Origin: Parvibaculaceae bacterium PLY_AMNH_Bact1
GTDB lineage: Bacteria > Pseudomonadota > Alphaproteobacteria > Parvibaculales > Parvibaculaceae
Assembly (NCBI GenBank): GCA_032881465.1
Contig: CP126168.1
Coordinates: 1,178,001 to 1,242,000, forward strand
DNA: 64,000 nucleotides
Direction: 5' to 3'
The translations under genes and the position numbers were made by a program. Numbering within the stretch: position 1 is the stretch's first letter; each line of letters starts with the position of its first letter. This document shows positions 36,562 through 45,824 of the stretch, in pieces. The notes below the pieces were generated by a model. It was given only the letters and a program-made list of their open reading frames with translations, made no database searches and was not told the DNA's origin.

Positions 36562-36816
36562 ATGGAGGTCAGAATGTCGAATTGGCAAACAGTAAGCATC
36601 GCTCGTGCGCAAGCGTTTGGCGATACGGTCGATTGGTTGATTCCCACAGATACGGGGATCAAATCCCACCCAGCGCCAGTGGGTAGTTCTGGTGAACCCA
36701 TGCCGTCACACACATCAGCTCGGGAACACCCTGTAGAACAGACCACTACAGCGACTCCGCTAACGTTGCCTAAGGCTTCTGGTGGTGCCACTGCTGGTTA
36801 TGAATCTCAGACCTGA
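36562..36816 (+). CDS. Small hypothetical protein in the tRNA-bounded segment
   Basis: An 84-residue ORF starting at ATG 36562, with GGGAGG 5 bases upstream; an earlier in-frame ATG at 36526 lacks such a site. The protein begins MEVRMSNWQTVSIARAQAFG; its second half is rich in Thr, Pro, Ser and Gly and probably disordered. No motif, membrane segment or family recognised. Its last 47 bases overlap the 3' end of the convergent proteinase gene. It may not be expressed; the ribosome-binding site and CtrA-like box are the only support. Confidence 0.35.
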   Translation: MEVRMSNWQTVSIARAQAFGDTVDWLIPTDTGIKSHPAPVGSSGEPMPSHTSAREHPVEQTTTATPLTLPKASGGATAGYESQT

Positions 36817-37834
36817 TCAAGGGTTCGCCTTGAGCGCCAGCTCCAGACACAACTAGCGTCATTTCACGGTCGAAGCTGCTTGTTAGCCGCGAACTTTCTA
36901 TGATCGCCATAGTGTTGTTGCACTCAAATTTAGTGCCATCCACAAACTCAGGTCCTGGCTGGCCGGGTTGCACTGCTGGATTTCTCGGAGCGAGCCGATA
37001 AAAGTCGGCCATCGGATCGAATATCTGGTCGTTTTGTAGAAGCTCTTCAAACTCAAGGTAGAGTTTCCAGACAGCTGTCTCCAATTCCGGTGGCACATGC
37101 TCGGTTATCTTTAAGCCCAGTTCTTCCTTCGCCTCTTTTCTATTGATTGGATGTCCATGGAAGTAGAGTTTGGAAGCCAAAGTATCAATAGTTTCATCTA
37201 TGACATGCTTGTGTGTTTCTTCGGACATGTGAGTGAGCAGTATTTTTCTAGCGATCATTCGGCTTTGTGCGATAAATCTTTCCACATTGCCCAAAGCGAG
37301 TGGATGGACTTTTTCCGCGAGAATTTTGACCGCCTTAACAAGTTCATCTTCATGCCTAATGCCAACTGTGTCCTTTATGAAGCTGATATAGGCTTTAACA
37401 TCTTCAACGCTAATACCCATCTTGTGCCCATTTTGAGGGTCAACCGGATTGTACTCGTTGCTAACGGTTGGATCGATTGGTCCCATCTCTCCGAACGGGT
37501 GCATTATTATTTCATCTGCTCCAAGCGCCAGCATCGTCGCTGCGCTGTAAGCGCGATAAGGTATGATTACACCGATTTCCTTGGCGAACTCGCGAAACAG
37601 AGAAATTATCCGCCAAGGCACGACACCATTGCCGCCATTGCTGCAAATAAACAAGTCGATTTTGTCGACAGGCCTATTGGGGAGAAGTTGAAGGTGCTCG
37701 AAAAAGACTCTGACTGAATCTTCCATCATTTGCGCACCTAACCCCGGTCTCAGGCTAGTCAAATAGCAAATAACATGTGAATCCCGAGCGTCTTCAATTT
37801 CCCTGATGATTTGTGTTCTTGCTGCGTGTGTCAT
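36770..37834 (-). CDS. SDH-family Clp-fold serine proteinase
   Basis: A 354-residue protein of the SDH/SppA-like Clp-fold group (serine dehydrogenase proteinase family). The fold blocks are visible: KIDLFICSNGGNGVVPWRII (oxyanion strand, near 58-77), VIIPYRAYSAATMLALGADE (nucleophile region, Ser in YSAAT near residue 97), and IIMHPFGEMGPIDPTVSN. No signal peptide or transmembrane helix is obvious, unlike true SppA, so it is probably cytoplasmic. The C-terminal third is helical and of unknown role. Its codon content is poor in G+C: four 60-base lines counted by hand give 35-53%, mean 44%, well below neighbours. It lies inside the tRNA-Gln-bounded segment and looks acquired. Target proteins unknown. 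Confidence 0.82.
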   Translation of the reverse strand: MTHAARTQIIREIEDARDSHVICYLTSLRPGLGAQMMEDSVRVFFEHLQLLPNRPVDKIDLFICSNGGNGVVPWRIISLFREFAKEIGVIIPYRAYSAATMLALGADEIIMHPFGEMGPIDPTVSNEYNPVDPQNGHKMGISVEDVKAYISFIKDTVGIRHEDELVKAVKILAEKVHPLALGNVERFIAQSRMIARKILLTHMSEETHKHVIDETIDTLASKLYFHGHPINRKEAKEELGLKITEHVPPELETAVWKLYLEFEELLQNDQIFDPMADFYRLAPRNPAVQPGQPGPEFVDGTKFECNNTMAIIESSRLTSSFDREMTLVVSGAGAQGEPLIRSEIHNQQWHHQKP

Positions 37835-38034
37835 TGGTCTTCCCGATGCTTTCAGTAAACTATCAATATCACACAGGCAGGCTCGTAAAATATCTTTTCG
37901 CTTAGTGAGGAGCGCTTAGGGTTGTTTTGTCCGCGTGCTGATCCATCGGTCAACGCACTGGAGCAAATATCGTTGGTGATCAGTTGTGGTTTTAGCACTC
38001 GCTCGCAAGCCGTTGATTCAACTGACGGGAACAA

Positions 38035-38065
38035 AACGGGGAAAGTGCTAAACCCCGTTGTTTTT
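38035..38065 (+). terminator. Intrinsic terminator with an alternative pairing partner
   Basis: Stem AACGGGG (38035-38041) with CCCCGTT (38053-38059), then GTTTTTATT. Its loop contains AGTGCTAAA (38044-38052), which is perfectly complementary to TTTAGCACT at 37991-37999, so two mutually exclusive folds are possible. No protein gene precedes it on this strand, so the terminated transcript would be non-coding. The opposite strand also carries a T-rich end. Confidence 0.6.
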
Positions 38066-38067
38066 AT

Positions 38068-38104
38068 TGGGGAGCTGGTGGTCCTACCATTAGACGATTC
38101 CCCA
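38068..38104 (-). pseudogene. Degenerate tRNA-Gln fragment
   Basis: Read on the minus strand it begins with the first 24 bases of the tRNA-Gln at 36068-36141 (identical), then jumps to CACCAGC and TCCCCA, which resembles a tRNA 3' acceptor strand. Acceptor TGGGGA (38104-38099) can still pair with TCCCCA (38073-38068), but anticodon and T arms are missing. Either an attachment-site remnant or an internally deleted tRNA copy. Confidence 0.75.
38081..38104 (-). repeat. 24-base direct repeat, copy 2
   Basis: Identical and parallel to 36118-36141. The two copies bound 1,939 bases containing the SDH-family proteinase and the small ORF. Confidence 0.8.
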
Positions 38105-38336
38105 TCCGGGCAACTCCAGCGACCATATTTCAGCGGCTGAAGTGGGGCAGAACTTATGTGTCCCGCGCCTTCGCGTCAACCGATGTTAAAAGCCCCGAAA
38201 GCATTCATTAAACCAGCCATTCCTTCGATCTCGCGAACCTGATAGGCTCGCCCCAACTAACGATTAAAGGACCCTGGTTGAGACGGGGCAGCAAGGCGAG
38301 AATTGCTTTGCGCACCGTACTCCCAGGTGGATCGAT

Positions 38337-39704
38337 GTGACGGATACGGGAGATCGGTCCCAGGCTGCTTCGGGGGAGGCAGCGGCATCTCGGTCGGATG
38401 CGGGACCTGTGGAGGGATCGAACGGGATCGCTGGGCAAACGCCCGGCGTCGATGCGGCGCGCGACGACGCAGCCCAGCCCAAAAAGCGAAGACGCCGCCG
38501 TCGACGCCGCAAGAAGGCAAGCAAGTCTGCTGCCGAGACATCCGCCGATAGCCAAAATCAGCCGCAGGATTCTCAGGCAGAGCGTTCGCTGCAGCCGAAG
38601 CCACAGCTGAAACAGCAGTCAAATCCCCAGCCAAAAGCCGGAACTCCTAAAGATCCGCCGGTTTACGCGGCCATCGATTTAGGCACCAACAATTGCCGCT
38701 TGCTTGTCGCTAAAAGAAGTCGCGACGGCTTCCGCGTCATTGATGCCTATTCCCGCATTGTGCGTTTGGGCGAGGGGTTGGCCTCGACCGGTCAGCTCAG
38801 CGACGATGCCATGGACCGGGCCGCTGCAGCGCTCAAAATTTGTGCGGATAAAATGAAACGCCGGGGCGTGACCCGGGCACGCTCAATCGCAACAGAAGCC
38901 TGTCGGACAGCGGCAAACGGTACGGACTTTATCGCCCGTGTGGTGCAAGAAACAGGAATTGAGCTCGATATCGTCTCGACGGCCGACGAGGCGCAGCTGG
39001 CAGTTGGCGGGTGCGCGCCGCTCCTGGATCCCAGCCATGCAGCAGCTTTGGTCTTTGATATTGGCGGCGGTAGCACCGAGCTCATGTGGGTGCACCATGA
39101 GGATAAGCCCAAACCGGAAATTCTCGATTGGACCAGCCTTCCCTGTGGTGTGGTGACCTTGGCGGAAACCTATGGGGGCGATGAGGTCTCTGAGGCGCTT
39201 TATCAGGATATGGTTGCCGATGTCGCTGAGCGTCTCGCACCCTTCAAACAACGCCTTGAAGGCAGAGAATGCGACGAGAAGCGGTTTCACCTGCTCGGTA
39301 CGTCAGGGACGGTCACGACCATCGCCGGGGTTCATCTAGGGCTCAAGCGTTATGATCGATCTCAGGTCGATGGCGCCTGGGTAAGTCTTGATGATGTGTC
39401 GAATGTAACGCAAACCCTGTTAGGTATGACACTAGCTGAACGGGCTGCACATTCCTGCGTCGGGCAGGAAAGGGCCGACCTTGTGTTGGCAGGATGCGCC
39501 ATTTTGGACGCCATATCTCAGGCCTGGCCTGCGGACCGGCTGCGCGTTGCCGATAGGGGACTGAGAGAAGGCATCTTGTTTTCTCTGATGGAAGCTGATC
39601 AAACACGTGGGAGCGCTGGTCGACGCCGTCGCAGAAGGCGACGCAGGCGTAAATCACAGGCAAATCAGGGTGTCTCTCCATCTGCCGGAGAGACAAAATC
39701 ATGA
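38337..39704 (+). CDS. Ppx/GppA family phosphatase with arginine-rich tails
   Basis: Exopolyphosphatase/guanosine pentaphosphate phosphatase of 455 residues. The ASKHA-fold core starts near residue 107: VYAAIDLGTNNCRLLVA (phosphate-1), FDIGGGSTELMWV (phosphate-2) and LLGTSGTVTTIAGV. The N-terminal 105 residues are low-complexity with a run of Arg/Lys around 50-62, and the C-terminus has another Arg run near 425-436. Such tails could bind RNA, ribosomes or polyphosphate. GTG 38337 follows AGGTGG. rlmE follows after 9 bases, linking it to ribosome maturation; some GppA-like proteins occur beside rlmE in alphaproteobacteria. Confidence 0.9.
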   Translation: MTDTGDRSQAASGEAAASRSDAGPVEGSNGIAGQTPGVDAARDDAAQPKKRRRRRRRRKKASKSAAETSADSQNQPQDSQAERSLQPKPQLKQQSNPQPKAGTPKDPPVYAAIDLGTNNCRLLVAKRSRDGFRVIDAYSRIVRLGEGLASTGQLSDDAMDRAAAALKICADKMKRRGVTRARSIATEACRTAANGTDFIARVVQETGIELDIVSTADEAQLAVGGCAPLLDPSHAAALVFDIGGGSTELMWVHHEDKPKPEILDWTSLPCGVVTLAETYGGDEVSEALYQDMVADVAERLAPFKQRLEGRECDEKRFHLLGTSGTVTTIAGVHLGLKRYDRSQVDGAWVSLDDVSNVTQTLLGMTLAERAAHSCVGQERADLVLAGCAILDAISQAWPADRLRVADRGLREGILFSLMEADQTRGSAGRRRRRRRRRRKSQANQGVSPSAGETKS

Positions 39705-39713
39705 GCAACGAAA

Positions 39714-40457
39714 ATGAGTGAGAAAGCCGACAAAGGTGGGTCGAGCCGTAAGGGAGGCCGGCGGAATTTGCGCGAGCGCGTGAAAACCGCGCGGGGACGC
39801 AAGCTCTCGTCCAAACTCTGGCTCGAACGTCAGCTGAACGACCCCTATGTGACCCGCGCCAAGGAAGAGGGCTATCGCTCGCGCGCCGCCTTCAAGCTGA
39901 CGGAAATGGACGACAAATTTCATTTTCTTAAAAAGGGCGGCCGGATCGTTGACCTGGGCGCTGCCCCTGGTGGCTGGACACAAGTTTCGGTTGCCCGCAC
40001 CGGCTCGGATAAAGGCCCATCAGGAACACGGGGCAAAGTTGTGGGCATCGACCTTCAGGAGGTTGATGCGATTCCCGGCGCGGACCTCTATGTGCTCGAT
40101 TTTCTGGAAGACGATGCCGACACTAAGGTGAAACAATGGCTCGGCGGCGAGGCGGATGTGGTTCTGTCAGATATGGCGGCGGCCTCTATGGGTCACAAAC
40201 AGACCGATCATCTGCGCATCATGGCACTCGCCGAAGCAGCTGCCCAATTTGCCCATGATGTCTTGTGCGTGGGCGGCACCTATTGCGCCAAAGTGCTGCA
40301 GGGTGGCGCAGAACAAGAGCTTTTAGGCATGCTGAAGCGGGATTTTAAGACGGTCCGGCACGTGAAACCCGCGGCCAGTCGGGCCGATTCTTCCGAAATG
40401 TATGTCCTCGCAACTGGCTTTAAGGGGCGCCAGGAAGAGGACGACGACGAAGTCTAG
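39714..40457 (+). CDS. rlmE: 23S rRNA (uridine-2'-O-)-methyltransferase
   Basis: RrmJ/FtsJ-type methyltransferase of 247 residues that methylates the 2'-O of U2552 of 23S rRNA (E. coli numbering) late in large-subunit assembly. [20 protein letters not shown] holds the catalytic Lys, [12 protein letters not shown] is motif [15 protein letters not shown] the catalytic Asp motif, and YCAKVLQGG the second Lys. The N-terminal 40 residues are basic ([18 protein letters not shown]), fitting rRNA binding. It starts 9 bases after the ppx stop. Confidence 0.96.
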   Translation: MSEKADKGGSSRKGGRRNLRERVKTARGRKLSSKLWLERQLNDPYVTRAKEEGYRSRAAFKLTEMDDKFHFLKKGGRIVDLGAAPGGWTQVSVARTGSDKGPSGTRGKVVGIDLQEVDAIPGADLYVLDFLEDDADTKVKQWLGGEADVVLSDMAAASMGHKQTDHLRIMALAEAAAQFAHDVLCVGGTYCAKVLQGGAEQELLGMLKRDFKTVRHVKPAASRADSSEMYVLATGFKGRQEEDDDEV

Positions 40458-40568
40458 GGTGCCCGGAGCGGGTCCCGTGTTTTATGCAACGCTGTGTCAC
40501 AATATCGTCCTTTGCATTTCTCTGATCTGGTGTTACACACCAGCGCCAACATCACTATCCCGCTGTAG

Positions 40569-42047
<1,479 letters not shown>

Positions 42048-42068
42048 CTTTCAAGACAGAAGACATTT

Positions 42069-43361
42069 ATGACACCTGCCGCCCGCCTTTCTGCAGCTAT
42101 TGAAATTCTCGATCAGATCGCGAAGGGAAAAATGGCGGACAGAGTGTCCGCTGCCTGGGCGAAGGCCAACCGGTATGCAGGCTCAAAGGACCGGGCGGCG
42201 ATCCAGGCCCGTGTTTTCGATGTTTTGCGCAATCGCGCCCTTTACAGCTTCGCTGCTGACAGCACAACGCCGCGCTCTCTCATTCAAGCATCCCTGACGA
42301 TTGAAGATGGTCTGTCTCCTGATGAGGTCAGGGAACTGTTTGACGGTGCCAAGTTCGCCCCTGTTCCGTTGACCGTAACAGAGACAAATGCGCTCGCTGG
42401 TCTGTCTGCCCGATTGGAAAGTGCGCCGGCACATGTGCGTATGAATGTCCCTGAATGGTTGCTGCCGGAGCTTCAGAATGCATTTGGCGAACGGCTCGAG
42501 GTCGAACTCGCAGCGTTGAACACCCGAGCCCCTGTGGATCTGAGGGTAAATTCACTGAAAGCAACACGCTCGGATGTTCAGGAACGCCTGGCGACAGAGA
42601 ACATCGAAACGGACCCTTGCGGCGGGTCGCCATGGGGCCTTCGCTCCAAAAGCAAAGCCCGTGTGACCCATACCAAGACGTTCAATGAGGGCCTTGTTGA
42701 GATTCAGGACTTGGGCTCTCAGCTCACCTGCATGATTTCGAGTGTTCAGCCCGGCGAGCGGGTGGTCGATCTCTGCGCAGGTGCGGGGGGCAAAGCCCTA
42801 GCGTTGTCTGCCATGCTGTCCGGCGAAGGTTCCGTGATTGCATGTGACACAGATCCAAGACGTCTCGGGCGTCTGAAGCCTCGCGCGGACAGGGCAGGCG
42901 CTGGAACAATTGAAACCCGAAGACTTCATCCTTTCGATCCAAACGCCGCCGACCCGGATCTGGAAGATCTGGAAGGCGTGGTCGACTGCGTCTTTGTGGA
43001 TGCGCCGTGCTCTGGCACCGGTGCCTGGCGGCGGCAACCGGAAGCCCGCTGGCAGCTCACGCCTGAAAAACTGGAAGCCTATCGCACTGCCCAAGTGGAA
43101 GTGTTGATCCGAGGTGCGCGTCTGGTGCGGCCCGGCGGACGCCTCATCTATGTCACTTGTTCCATATTGCCATGTGAGAACGACGACCAAATTGATGCTT
43201 TCCTGAAGGAAATAACCATGTTTCAGGAGCGCGACTGGCGCTCAAACTGGCCGGAAGGTGAACCCAAGCCCGCTGCACCCGACGGGCTCCGCCTGCGTTT
43301 GACCCCGCACAGCACCGACACAGACGGTTTTTTTGCCGTCATTCTGGAACGCGTTGAATGA
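42069..43361 (+). CDS. RsmB-like rRNA (cytosine-C5-)-methyltransferase
   Basis: NOL1/NOP2/Sun-family m5C methyltransferase, 430 residues. An N-terminal helical NusB-like region (residues 1-130) precedes the catalytic domain: VDLCAGAGGKALALSAM (motif I, near 236-252), FVDAPCSGTGAWRRQPEARW (catalytic Pro-Cys, near 308) and VTCSILPCEND (second Cys). RsmB methylates C967 of 16S rRNA in E. coli; exact target here is unproven. It sits between guaB and guaA with gaps of 21 and 80 bases. Confidence 0.9.
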   Translation: MTPAARLSAAIEILDQIAKGKMADRVSAAWAKANRYAGSKDRAAIQARVFDVLRNRALYSFAADSTTPRSLIQASLTIEDGLSPDEVRELFDGAKFAPVPLTVTETNALAGLSARLESAPAHVRMNVPEWLLPELQNAFGERLEVELAALNTRAPVDLRVNSLKATRSDVQERLATENIETDPCGGSPWGLRSKSKARVTHTKTFNEGLVEIQDLGSQLTCMISSVQPGERVVDLCAGAGGKALALSAMLSGEGSVIACDTDPRRLGRLKPRADRAGAGTIETRRLHPFDPNAADPDLEDLEGVVDCVFVDAPCSGTGAWRRQPEARWQLTPEKLEAYRTAQVEVLIRGARLVRPGGRLIYVTCSILPCENDDQIDAFLKEITMFQERDWRSNWPEGEPKPAAPDGLRLRLTPHSTDTDGFFAVILERVE

Positions 43362-43441
43362 GGATGTGCACGTCCTTGACTCAATTCACCGGGGATGGTG
43401 AGTCCCTTACCCATATTTTCTCTGAACATCAGTAGAGCCGC

Positions 43442-44989
43442 ATGACCGACCGTATTCTGATTATTGATTTTGGCAGCCAGGTAACCCAGCTCATTGCCCG
43501 CCGGGTGCGTGAAAGTGGCGTCTACAGCGAGATTGTTCCATTTAACTCGGCAGCAAAAGCGCTCGAAACCTTTGACCCAAAGGCGATCATCCTGTCGGGC
43601 GGTCCGGCGAGTGTGACTGGCACGGACACGCCACGGGCACCGGAAGCCGTTTTCACATTGGGTGTGCCCGTATTGGGCATCTGCTACGGCGAACAGACCA
43701 TGTGTGCTCAACTGGGCGGGCGGGTCGAGGCTCATGACCATCAGGAATTTGGCCGTGCCGACATTGAAGTGGTCGAAGACTGCGCGCTCTTTGAAGGTGT
43801 GCTGAAGGCTGGCGATAAAGAACAGGTTTGGATGAGCCATGGGGACCGGGTGGTCGAGCTTCCTGAAGGCTTCAAAACCGTTGCTGTCTCTGAAGGCGCC
43901 CCCTATGCAGCCATCGCAGACGAAGCGCGGAAGTTTTATGCGGTTCAGTTTCACCCCGAAGTCGTACATACGCCACGCGGCGCCGAGCTTCTCCAGAATT
44001 TCACTCACAAAATTGCCGGATGCCAGGGTGACTGGACCATGGCTGCCTTCAAGGAGACCGAAATCGCGAAAGTGCGCGAACAGGTCGGTTCAGGCCGCGT
44101 CATCTGTGGTCTCTCCGGCGGTGTCGATTCATCTGTCGTGGCGGTGCTGCTTCATGAAGCCATTGGCGATCAGCTGCAATGCGTCTTTGTGGACACCGGT
44201 GTCATGCGGGCAGGGGAAGCCGATGAAGTCGTCAATCTCTTCCGCGACCACTACAACATTCCGCTTGTTCATGCCGATGCAAGGGACCTCTTCTTAGGAA
44301 AACTGGAAGGCGTCTCCGATCCGGAGAAGAAGCGGAAGATTATTGGCGCGACTTTCATTGATGTCTTCGAAGAAGAAGCAAAGAAAATCGGTGGGGCAGA
44401 CTTCCTGGCCCAGGGAACGCTCTATCCGGATGTGATTGAAAGCGTCTCCTTTACAGGCGGTCCGAGCGTCACAATCAAGAGTCACCACAATGTGGGCGGC
44501 CTGCCAGAACGCATGAACATGAAACTGGTGGAGCCTCTCCGCGAGCTTTTCAAAGATGAAGTGCGTGTGCTGGGACGCGAGCTGGGCCTGCCGGAAACCT
44601 TTGTCGGGCGTCACCCGTTCCCGGGACCGGGCCTCGCGATACGCATACCCGGCGACATCACCCGCGAGAAAGTGGACATCCTGCAGAAAGCCGATGCGGT
44701 TTATCTCGATGAGATCCGCAAAGCAGGCCTCTATGACGAAATTTGGCAGGCCTTTGCAGTGCTGCTCCCAGTCCGCTCAGTGGGGGTCATGGGCGATAGC
44801 CGAACTTATGATTATGTCTGCGCGCTCCGAGCAGTCACCTCAACGGACGGCATGACGGCTGACTATTACCCGTTTGAGCATTCCTTCCTGGGGCGTGTTT
44901 CCACACGGATCATCAATGAGGTACGCGGTATTAACCGCGTTGTTTATGATGTGACATCCAAACCACCCGGCACCATCGAGTGGGAATGA
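43442..44989 (+). CDS. guaA: GMP synthase (glutamine-hydrolysing)
   Basis: A 515-residue enzyme making GMP from XMP, ATP and glutamine. The N-terminal class I glutaminase has Cys in [12 protein letters not shown] (near 81) and His-x-Glu in [10 protein letters not shown]; the ATP-PPase domain has [17 protein letters not shown]; the C-terminal dimerisation domain ends with KPPGTIEWE. It completes the guaB/guaA pair. Stop codon lies 3 bases from the convergent azoreductase gene, so there is no room for a separate terminator. Confidence 0.97.
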   Translation: MTDRILIIDFGSQVTQLIARRVRESGVYSEIVPFNSAAKALETFDPKAIILSGGPASVTGTDTPRAPEAVFTLGVPVLGICYGEQTMCAQLGGRVEAHDHQEFGRADIEVVEDCALFEGVLKAGDKEQVWMSHGDRVVELPEGFKTVAVSEGAPYAAIADEARKFYAVQFHPEVVHTPRGAELLQNFTHKIAGCQGDWTMAAFKETEIAKVREQVGSGRVICGLSGGVDSSVVAVLLHEAIGDQLQCVFVDTGVMRAGEADEVVNLFRDHYNIPLVHADARDLFLGKLEGVSDPEKKRKIIGATFIDVFEEEAKKIGGADFLAQGTLYPDVIESVSFTGGPSVTIKSHHNVGGLPERMNMKLVEPLRELFKDEVRVLGRELGLPETFVGRHPFPGPGLAIRIPGDITREKVDILQKADAVYLDEIRKAGLYDEIWQAFAVLLPVRSVGVMGDSRTYDYVCALRAVTSTDGMTADYYPFEHSFLGRVSTRIINEVRGINRVVYDVTSKPPGTIEWE

Positions 44990-44992
44990 TTG

Positions 44993-45661
44993 CTAACTGA
45001 CCGTCTGATGAGTCACGCTACGGTTCGCAAGTTTTGCCGCCAACTTTTCGACGCGGGCCATTGCATCTGATTTTGATTTTTCAAAGCGGTGGTCGGCGAA
45101 CTCCTGATACTCAATACCAATGTGGTGCAGGCTATCCGTGCCAAGATACTTTGAGATTGTTCGTATATGGGGAACGAGATGATCAGCACCAGCATTAATG
45201 CCGCCTGGGCCAAAGCCAAACTCTCCCGCGGCGGTAAGCAGAACGAGAGTCTTGCCGCTGAAAATCGGCTCGAGCGGTTGATCACCCCGTGAGAGATCGA
45301 AGGTAAAGGTCTTATCAACTCGGACGACCTGATCGACCCAGGCCTTCAGAGACGCAGGCAAGCCGTAATTATACATCGGTGTCGCCATGAGAATGATATC
45401 TGATCTATCTATCTCCGCGATGAGCCGGTCAGAGGTTTCCAGTTCAGCCATTTGTTCACTCGTCCGCTGATCGGCAGACGTGAAAGCGGCATCAATCCAG
45501 TCTTCAGAGATCGGTGTGGGGGGATGCAGACCCACATCGCGCTCAATTACCTTCAAATCGGAAGCGGTCCGATGCCAAGTCTGGAGAAAATGATCGCTCA
45601 TCATGCGGGTAAGAGACCGAGCGTGCCTGGCGCTTGCATCAATGCGAAGGAGTGTGGGCAT
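44993..45661 (-). CDS. azoR: FMN-dependent NADH azoreductase
   Basis: Flavodoxin-fold quinone/azo reductase of 222 residues. LLRIDASARHARSLTRMMSD (FMN phosphate loop) and MATPMYNYGLPASLKAWVDQ (flavin loop) are the signatures; LLTAAGEFGFGPGG follows. The family reduces quinones by two electrons with NADH. ATG 45661 (MPTLLRID) matches the family; a longer start at 45703 does not. It is divergent from the LysR gene at 45825, its likely regulator, with candidate sites between them. Confidence 0.9.
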   Translation of the reverse strand: MPTLLRIDASARHARSLTRMMSDHFLQTWHRTASDLKVIERDVGLHPPTPISEDWIDAAFTSADQRTSEQMAELETSDRLIAEIDRSDIILMATPMYNYGLPASLKAWVDQVVRVDKTFTFDLSRGDQPLEPIFSGKTLVLLTAAGEFGFGPGGINAGADHLVPHIRTISKYLGTDSLHHIGIEYQEFADHRFEKSKSDAMARVEKLAAKLANRSVTHQTVS

Positions 45662-45712
45662 GTTTTTTCCCTTTTCATGCGTTTTATCTGTTCCTCCGCA
45701 CATATGCCATGA

Positions 45713-45731
45713 ATGAGAAAAATTGGCTCAT
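45713..45731. promoter_or_regulatory. Candidate LysR binding site 1
   Basis: Inverted repeat ATGAG (45713-45717) and CTCAT (45727-45731) with a 9-base AT-rich spacer, in the divergent azoR/lysR intergenic region, about 52 bases from the azoR start. The same half-sites recur at 45798-45812. Confidence 0.55.
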
Positions 45732-45797
45732 GAGTAGAGGGAAAGACAAAAATGGTCATTTAAAGTTAAGGCGCAAACATGATATTCTCACCAACAA

Positions 45798-45812
45798 ATG
45801 AGTAAAACTCAT
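45798..45812. promoter_or_regulatory. Candidate LysR binding site 2
   Basis: ATGAG (45798-45802), five bases, CTCAT (45808-45812); a T-N11-A-like symmetrical site just upstream of the lysR ribosome-binding site at 45815, fitting autoregulation. The same pentamer pair occurs at 45713-45731. Confidence 0.55.
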
Positions 45813-45824
45813 CTGAGGAGTGTC

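Larger units (their letters stand above)
37835..38336. other. Gene-free right part of the tRNA-bounded segment and ppx leader
   Basis: No convincing protein gene. From left to right it should hold the proteinase promoter (minus strand), the inverted repeat TTTAGCACT (37991-37999)/AGTGCTAAA (38044-38052), a terminator (38035-38065), the tRNA-Gln fragment (38068-38104), and the region upstream of the ppx gene. A short plus-strand ncRNA ending at the terminator is possible. Confidence 0.5.

Noticed and set aside
37151-37717. 188-codon plus-strand open frame inside the proteinase gene
   Set aside because: It is the antisense shadow of the SDH-family proteinase, has no ribosome-binding site and no recognisable motif; the minus-strand protein has clear family blocks.
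37922-38140. 72-codon plus-strand frame crossing the terminator and tRNA fragment
   Set aside because: It would have to read through an intrinsic terminator and a tRNA remnant, and has no ribosome-binding site.
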